In this document: one piece after another, positions 30,079 to 35,676 of the stretch
How the letters are laid out: every line of letters begins with the position of its first letter
Numbering within the stretch: position 1 is the stretch's first letter
Assembly (NCBI RefSeq): GCF_000797515.1
Contig: NZ_JSBN01000030.1
Span: forward strand, 1-35,676
Source: Sphingomonas sp. Ant H11
Lineage (GTDB): Bacteria; Pseudomonadota; Alphaproteobacteria; Sphingomonadales; Sphingomonadaceae
DNA: 35,676 bases
Direction of reading: 5' to 3'
Translations under genes and position numbers: made by a program
The notes under the pieces: model-generated
Told to the model about the DNA's origin: nothing
The model's input: only the letters and a program-made list of their open reading frames with translations
The model's database searches: none

Positions 30079-30351
30079 ATGACGAGGCAGCAAATAGCGG
30101 TGAGCGAGGCCACGCTGGACCGAGACGCCTCGGCTCCCTTCGCTCGCCTGACCCCGACACAGCGCAAGGTCCTCGACGGCGTCTATTGCGGCCAGCTCAA
30201 CAAGCAGATTGCCTATGACCTCGGCATAGCCGAGGCGACCGTCAAAGCCCACATGACCGCGCTGATGCGCAAACTCAAGGTACACAACCGCACGCAATTG
30301 GCGGTTACCGCGCAGGCGCTTGGTTGGAGCAAGAGCGCCCTGGCGCATTGA
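30079..30351 (+). CDS. Stand-alone LuxR-type HTH regulator
   Basis: The product has only 90 residues. Residues 24-80 are a complete GerE/LuxR HTH: LTPTQRKVLDGVYCGQLNKQIAYDLGIAEATVKAHMTALMRKL followed by KVHNRTQLAV, with all the usual positions (LTPxQ, NKQIA, TVKxH, KLxVxNRTQ). There is no receiver or ligand domain, and I find no remnant of one in the upstream 248 bases, so this is a small DNA-binding protein rather than a visibly truncated response regulator. GGGAGG lies 7 bases before the ATG. It stands alone between two divergent/convergent systems, with the 21-base palindrome upstream and a strong hairpin downstream. The target is unknown. Confidence 0.88.
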   Translation: MTRQQIAVSEATLDRDASAPFARLTPTQRKVLDGVYCGQLNKQIAYDLGIAEATVKAHMTALMRKLKVHNRTQLAVTAQALGWSKSALAH

Positions 30352-30401
30352 GGGCGCGACCTTCGCGTTAACACAATACGCGATGCTGCCTTTGTGACGC
30401 G

Positions 30402-30445
30402 GCGCGCCCGGTTGCAGTCGATGCCCCTATTGCAACCGGGCGCGC
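30402..30445. terminator. Strong hairpin between convergent LuxR and TonB receptor genes
   Basis: GCGCGCCCGGTTGCA (30402-30416) and TGCAACCGGGCGCGC (30431-30445) form a perfect 15-base-pair stem with a 14-base loop. It is placed 50 bases after the LuxR stop and 35 bases after the receptor stop, so it can serve both. T tracts are weak. Confidence 0.7.
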
Positions 30446-30479
30446 TTCATTGGTTTGAGGACGGCTTGTGGCCGTCGGT

Positions 30480-33379
30480 TTAGAACTTCACCTCGGCCTG
30501 CATGGTGAAGGAGCGACCACGCGGATCCGCGACGCGCGGCTCCCATGAGCTGCCGCTGCCGTTGTTGCTGTCATAGGAAATCGCGAAGGGCGGGTTGGTG
30601 TCGAACAGGTTGCGCACACCGAAGGTCAGCTTGAACCCTTTGATCCCGTTATAAGACGCGGAGAGGTTGTAGTAGATATAGTCCGCGACGTCGGTGATGT
30701 CGTTTGACGGGTTGAAGGTGCCGGCCAGCACGCCTGGCAGCACCTGGTTCTTATAGCCCGAGCGGAAGATCTGCGTCAGCGACAGGCTGAAATCATCGTT
30801 CGAATAGCTCACGAACGCATTGTGCTTCCAGCGCAGGCCAAGATCGGACGCGAGCGAGTATACGCCAAGCTGCTGGATGGTAGCGGCGCTGGCGTTGACC
30901 TTCTCTTCCTTCTTCAGCAGCAACGTGCCGTCCAACCCCGCGCCGAAGCTGCCGCCGAGCGCGTCGATGCTGCCGCGCACGGTGAAGTCGATGGCCTGGG
31001 TCTTAGTGTTGCCCGCATTGGCATAGGTCTGGTCGATGACGGTCAGCTTGCCCGTGGAATCGCGGATGAAGCGGTCCTGGAAGATCGAATAATTGGCAAA
31101 CAGATATTGCAGCGGCAGCACCTGGATGGTGTTGTTGCGGTTGATCGACCAGAAGTCTGCGGTCGCGCTGAAGTGGCGCGATGGCTCAAACACTACGCCG
31201 CCGCTAAACATCGTCGCGGTCTCCGGTCCCAGCGCCAGGTTCCCGCCGTTGCGGATGTTGACGTTGTTGTTGAGCGACGGACAGCCGTTCGCCGCATTGA
31301 CGGTGCCGTTCGGGCAGTTTTTGGGGTCTGCGAAATCAGACCCGGTATAGACCGAATCCGTGTCCGGATTGAAGATCTGGTTGAACGACGGGACGCGGAA
31401 GGCGGTATTGTAGGAGCCGCGGAACATGATCGGCTTGAACGGCCGATATTTGAGCGAGATCTTGGGATTGGTCGTCGTTCCGAAGCCCGAATAATCGTCA
31501 AGGCGACCGGCGAGCGTTAGTTCGAAGCCCTTGAATATGGGCACGAGCAATTCGCCATAGACCGCCTTGATGTCGCGGTGGACGCCGTTGAGCGCATTGC
31601 CATTGTCGAATGGTGCCGAAATGATCGTGCGCTGTACGGCGCGCTGGTCACCGTTGAACTTATATTCCTCGCGCCGGAAGTCGACCCCGGCTGCGAGCTT
31701 CACCATGCCGCCCCACATGTTGAACAACGATCCCGAGACCGACGCATCGCCCTGCTTGACCGAATATTTGCCGCCATACAGCACGACGCCGTTCGCCGAG
31801 GCCGACTGGATGGCTGCCATCCCGGCGGCGCTTTGCGTCTGGCCGGGGAACAGGAACGGATTGACCGCGCCGCTGTTGAGCGCCGCGACCAGCGCGTCCT
31901 GATAATAATAACCGCTGCCGAGCGTCGAAGAAGAGATGCTGTCGGCATAGGAAATGCCAGCGCTATAATCCCACCCTTTGAACAGCGGGCCCGTCGCATT
32001 CAGCGCCGCGCGGAAAGTGGTGGTGGTGGTCGAGATCTCGCGCTCCCCGCATTCGACGCAGCGCCAGCGATAGGAGAAGGTCGAATTGGCGTTCAGCAGC
32101 CCCGGGAACACGCTGTTGATGCGGCTGACGAGGTTGTCGAACGCGACATCGTTGACGCCCGCGACCCTCGAATATTTGTAGTTTTGCGTGGTGGTGTTGG
32201 GCGTGATCTGCACCGGCGAGAAGCGCTTGACCGAGTCCGCGCTCGATCCCGTGATTTCGAGCGCTATTTCGTGCTCGCCGAACCGCTTCACCGCGCGACC
32301 GAGATAGGTCAGCGTGTTGAGCTGTTGCTGGAGATACACGTTCTTGCCGGTATCATAGGAGCAAGCGAGGCCATTGCCCGGTGCCCCCCACACGTCGGTA
32401 TCGTAAATGTCTTGGTCCGGCACGGCGTTGCAGCCGGCCTGTCCGGGCAAGCGCAAGGCGTTGATGCCGCCGGTCGCGCGCACGTTGGTGCCCGGGATCA
32501 GCGGAAACGCTGACGATGTAGCGAAGCTGGTGCCAGCCAGGTTGACGATCGTCGCAAACGGCGTGCCGCGCGTATCGACGCCAAGGCCGCGGTCATGCTG
32601 GAAGGTGTTGACGAAGCTGCGCGAATGCGCCTCGAGCGGAGAAATCCAGCTATAGCTGACCGTCCCCATCACGTTGAAGCCCTGCTTGTCGAGATCGCCA
32701 AAACCGGCGATTCCCGACACGCGGTAGATCGGCGCGTCGCCCTTCTCGGTTACGTCGGTGAAAGCGGTTGCGCCGAGGCCACGATAATTCTTCTTGGTGA
32801 TGAAGTTGATGACGCCGCCGACCGCGTCGGTGCCGTAGATCGCCGATGCGCCGTCCTTCAGCACTTCGACGCGGTCGAGCGCCGCGAACGGGATCTGGTT
32901 GACGTCGACGGCGGACCCGGTGGTGCCTTGCGCACGACCCGGCGCCCGTTGAGCAGCACCAAGGTCGCTGCCGAGCCCTGGCCGCGGAGATTGGCGAAGG
33001 ACGCACCGTTATTGCCGCGCCGTTCCGAGGTTACGACGTCGGAGTTGCTGGCGAGGTTGTCGGCGGAGCTGCCATTGTCGGTGAGGAACGCAATCAGCTG
33101 TTCGGGGCTGCTGATGCTGTTGCGTTGCAGTTCCTTGACCGTGATGACCTGCAAGGGGAGCGCGCTGTCATTCGGGTTCTGCTTGATGCGCGAGCCGGTG
33201 ACGAGAATGTCGGCCGAGTCCGCCTTGCTCGACGTTTCTCCCGCACCGATCAGGGGCGTGGCTGCCCCGGTCGGCGTCGCCGCTTCCTGCGTCGTCTGGG
33301 CGAACCCGGTCCCGGCGAAAAGACACGTCAAGGCGGTGAACGCCGTGCCGGAAACGAGCAAAGTCTTGAGCGACGTCAT
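30480..33379 (-). CDS. TonB-dependent outer-membrane receptor (one frameshift)
   Basis: About 966 residues after correction. ATG at 33379 follows AAGGGGG at 9 bases. The signal peptide ends GTGFAQ, then [10 protein letters not shown] (plug start), [18 protein letters not shown] and, after the break, [23 protein letters not shown]. Adding one base near 32926 gives [26 protein letters not shown], standard for the family. The barrel has [20 protein letters not shown] and ends with the aromatic FTMQAEVKF. It is divergent from ampG and a serine hydrolase, so its cargo may be peptidoglycan fragments or another oligosaccharide. That is inferred only from context. Confidence 0.93.
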
Positions 33380-33604
33380 AGTCTGAACCCCCTTTTTGCG
33401 CCCCCGCGCAACCCTGGACATTAGGTAACAGGAATGTTGCAACGCGCCATAGTTTCTCTTGCGAGTGCCATAGCCTATGGGCATCTCTTGCGACGGATTT
33501 GACCAAAAGTGTTGCGCGCGCGCACCAGTGCGGGATTGACGCTGGGCCAACCGCAGAGGAGCATGACTGCGGCGCAGCATTGCGGCCGCACGTGGGGGAA
33601 TGCG
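33380..33604. promoter_or_regulatory. Divergent control region with repeats, TonB receptor / ampG
   Basis: TCTCTTGCGA occurs twice in direct orientation (33455-33464 and 33484-33493). GCCATAG also occurs twice (33446-33452, 33467-33473), the second within the perfect 13-base palindrome CCATAGCCTATGG (33468-33480). The spacing of 21-29 bases suggests repeated regulator contacts serving both divergent genes. I could not name the regulator. Confidence 0.5.
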
Positions 33605-35128
33605 ATGTCGACGGTGGTATCCGGCGCGTCACTGCCGGAAATGCCGACCGTTGCCAGCGGGCTGGAATCCGCGCGCAGTCGTTTCGCGTTATACTTGCTG
33701 CTCGGCTTTTCCGCCGGGCTGCCATATTACATGTTTTCGACGATCCTGTCGGCCCGGCTGGCGAAGCACGGCGTCGATCTGGTGCTGATCGGCTTTTTCG
33801 GCTGGGTGCAGTTGCTGCCGACGCTGAAATTTCTCTGGGCACCCTTGCTGGACCGCTTCTCGGTGCCGGGTTTCGCCCGCTTTTTCGGGCAGCGGCTTGG
33901 GTGGATCATGCTTTCGCAACTGGGCATTTTCGCCGCGATGGTGGCAATGGCGTTCACCTCGAGCGATGCCAGCCTGCCGCTGACCGCGCTGTTCGCCTTA
34001 CTGCTGGCGTTCTGGACGACGACGCTGGAAGTCTCGGCCGACGCATGGCGGATCGAGCTGGCTCCGACCCCCGAAACGCAGGGCCCGCTCACTGCCGCCA
34101 ATTTGTGGGGCTATCGCAGCGCGATGGTCGCGGCGGGCAGCGGCGCACTGATCGTCGCCGATCACGCCAACTGGACCTGGGCCTATCTGGTGATCGCCGC
34201 CGGTGCGTTCGCGCCGCTGCCGATCCTGGCGATGATGCGTCCACAGGTTGGCACGGGGCGCGCTGCGCCACCCGCGCGCAGCGTTGCCCTGACAACCGGG
34301 CTCGGAGCCAGCGCCGTGATCCTGGGCCTGTCGCTGTTCCTCGCGGCGGGGGTGGGGGCGCTGGTGTTGCGCGCGGCGGCGGCGATCGGGATCAGCGCCA
34401 AAACCGATGCCACCACTGCCGTCCTGGTGCTGTGCCTGCTGCCCTTCGTCATCATGGCGGCGCTGCTGCCGCGCATCGTCCGCCTTCCGGCGGGAGCATG
34501 GGCACGGCGATCGACGATGGCCGGGCCCTATGTCGATATCTTCTGGCGCTTTGGCTATCCGGTGCTGCCGCTGCTGGCCTTTGTCAGCTTTTACCGCATG
34601 GGCGACGTGCTCACGCTGGCTTTGTCCAAGCCACTGGAAATCGCGGCGCATTACGACCTTACCACCATGGGAATTGCCGACGGTTTCGTCGCGTTGCCGA
34701 GCAGCATGGCGGGTGTTGCGGTGGGGGCATTGCTGGCGGTGCGCTTGCGGCTGACGCGCGCGCTGGCACTGGGGGCGATCGGCTCGGCGCTGGGCAATTG
34801 GATCTTTGTGTGGCTGTGGTTCCAGCCGCCTAGCCCGCATGTCATCTATATCGCCACCGCGCTCGACCAGTTCGCGCATGGCATGGAAGGGGCTGTGTTC
34901 GTCGTGTTCCTGTCGATGCTGGTGAACCCGCGCTATCCCGGCGCGCAATATGCGTTTCTGTCGGGCTTTGCCTTCCTGCTGCCGCGCCTGCTTGCGGGGG
35001 CGGGGGGCAATATCGCGCGGCATATCGGCTTTGACGGATTTTTCTGGCTGTCGGGCGGGCTCAGCCTGGCGGCGGTGCTGTTCCTGCCGTTGATCGCGCG
35101 GGTGCGGGCGCGGGAGGAGGGGGCATGA
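33605..35128 (+). CDS. ampG: AmpG-family MFS permease (muropeptide importer type)
   Basis: The product has 507 residues from the ATG at 33605, just before the hydrophobic region; an upstream ATG-less extension is not family-like. About 12-14 membrane segments are visible. AmpG-group marks include LLLGFSAGLPYYMFSTILSARL, LLPTLKFLWAPLLDRF, FWTTTLEVSADAWRIEL and the late QFAHGMEGAVFVVFLSMLVNPRYPGAQYAFLSG. AmpG proteins carry GlcNAc-anhydroMurNAc peptides into the cytoplasm for wall recycling and beta-lactamase induction. Its stop overlaps the next gene start (ATGA), and that gene is a serine beta-lactamase-fold enzyme, which fits. Wider PAT-family substrates remain possible. Confidence 0.88.
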   Translation: MSTVVSGASLPEMPTVASGLESARSRFALYLLLGFSAGLPYYMFSTILSARLAKHGVDLVLIGFFGWVQLLPTLKFLWAPLLDRFSVPGFARFFGQRLGWIMLSQLGIFAAMVAMAFTSSDASLPLTALFALLLAFWTTTLEVSADAWRIELAPTPETQGPLTAANLWGYRSAMVAAGSGALIVADHANWTWAYLVIAAGAFAPLPILAMMRPQVGTGRAAPPARSVALTTGLGASAVILGLSLFLAAGVGALVLRAAAAIGISAKTDATTAVLVLCLLPFVIMAALLPRIVRLPAGAWARRSTMAGPYVDIFWRFGYPVLPLLAFVSFYRMGDVLTLALSKPLEIAAHYDLTTMGIADGFVALPSSMAGVAVGALLAVRLRLTRALALGAIGSALGNWIFVWLWFQPPSPHVIYIATALDQFAHGMEGAVFVVFLSMLVNPRYPGAQYAFLSGFAFLLPRLLAGAGGNIARHIGFDGFFWLSGGLSLAAVLFLPLIARVRAREEGA

Positions 35129-35676
35129 TCGACATCGAACGCGCGTTCGCGCCAGCGGCGGCGGCGGTCGCCGAGGGGCGTATTCCGGGCGCAACGCTCG
35201 GCATCGTCACCGCCGACGGCAAGCGCGCGGTGCAGGTCGCGGGCCATGCCGCGCTGCTGCCCGAACCGGAGGTGCTCACCGAAGCGCATTGGTTCGATCT
35301 CGCTTCGGTCTCAAAGGTAATCGCAACGACAACGATGATCCTGCACCTCGCCGATCAGGGCCGGATCGATCTCGATGCGCCACTGACCGAGGCGATCCCG
35401 GACTTGCGGCAATATGACATTGCCGGCGCGCCCGAGCGCCGCCTGACCTTCCGCGATTGCCTGGCGCACCGCACCTTTTTCCCCGCCGTCGAGCCGATCT
35501 ACACCTATGGCGATGACCCGCAGCGGCTGCGCGCTTTCGTGCTGCAGCGCGAGTGGCGGCACGGTCCCCCGGTCTATTCCGACATCAACTTCATCCTGCT
35601 CGGCATCGCGGTCGAGCGGCTGACCGGCGCGCCGCTATCGGCCTGGCCGCTCGGCGCGGGGCTCGCTTATGGCCCC
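35125..35676 (+). CDS. Class C beta-lactamase-fold serine hydrolase (partial, runs off the window)
   Basis: The first 184 residues are present and the frame stays open to the window end. There is no signal peptide, so it is cytoplasmic here. The SxxK motif is S61-V-S-K64 in FDLASVSKVIATT. The second motif appears as Y151-S-D153 in PVYSDINFILLG, with Asp where many members have Asn. LADQGRIDLDAPLTEAIPD and the HRT at 115-117 in place of HTSG also fit the CubicO/esterase-beta-lactamase group. GGAGGAGGGGGC precedes the ATG, which overlaps the ampG stop. With ampG upstream, a role in trimming or recycling muropeptides is plausible, but a general esterase cannot be excluded from half a protein. 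Confidence 0.88.
   Translation, partial: MIDIERAFAPAAAAVAEGRIPGATLGIVTADGKRAVQVAGHAALLPEPEVLTEAHWFDLASVSKVIATTTMILHLADQGRIDLDAPLTEAIPDLRQYDIAGAPERRLTFRDCLAHRTFFPAVEPIYTYGDDPQRLRAFVLQREWRHGPPVYSDINFILLGIAVERLTGAPLSAWPLGAGLAYGP

Noticed and set aside
33998..35194. 398-codon minus-strand open frame opposite ampG
   Set aside because: Arg/Gln-rich low-complexity translation opposite a clear membrane protein.

Overview
The window is high-GC DNA from an alphaproteobacterium, most likely a sphingomonad. The reasons are the gene mix (TonB-dependent receptors whose plug starts with a VTGSRI-type motif, a stand-alone LuxR HTH protein, an AmpG-type MFS transporter beside a serine hydrolase, a HAE1 RND pump) and the tight packing with repeated 4-base ATGA stop/start overlaps. 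I see no tRNA, rRNA, CRISPR array, insertion sequence, integrase or phage gene.

Layout. (1) 123-6473, an acid/fermentation stress block: a YdeP/FdhF-type molybdopterin oxidoreductase (-), a small periplasmic HdeA-like acid chaperone (+), a heme-binding beta-barrel protein (-), and the acetoin operon alsD-alsS (-). (2) 6679-10121: katG (+) translationally coupled to an OprB-type porin. (3) 10159-16686: a tripartite RND efflux operon (adaptor, pump, outer-membrane factor; all -) divergent from a TetR repressor, with a long palindromic operator between them. (4) 16762-29830, a sugar-catabolic locus: two roughly 1015-residue secreted proteins, each a twin beta-helix of GH55 (exo-beta-1,3-glucanase) type fused to a C-terminal SMP-30/gluconolactonase-like propeller, flank a TonB-dependent receptor (all -). 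Divergent from them are gluconokinase and a secreted alpha/beta-hydrolase (+). Convergent with those are the gluconate permease gntP and a FadR-type GntR regulator (-). (5) 30079-30351: an orphan LuxR HTH protein. (6) 30480-35676: a second TonB-dependent receptor (-) divergent from ampG and a class C beta-lactamase-fold serine hydrolase (+) that runs off the window.

How it works together. Region 4 reads as one pathway: the receptor brings in beta-glucan fragments, the GH55 domains release glucose, an oxidase outside this window makes gluconolactone, the fused propeller opens the lactone, GntP imports gluconate and GntK phosphorylates it for the Entner-Doudoroff route. The pathway is inferred. 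The GH55 catalytic pair and the neighbouring gluconate genes are visible in the sequence. Region 1 looks like an acid-survival set (proton-consuming acetoin synthesis, periplasmic chaperone, YdeP).

Caution. Seven genes carry nine apparent single-base frameshifts, mostly in short G/C runs. Correcting each by one base makes every affected gene an exact multiple of three with a full-length family product. The simplest reading is indel error in the sequence, not seven pseudogenes. Coordinates for those genes span the whole reconstructed gene, except the heme-barrel gene, which is given as it reads.
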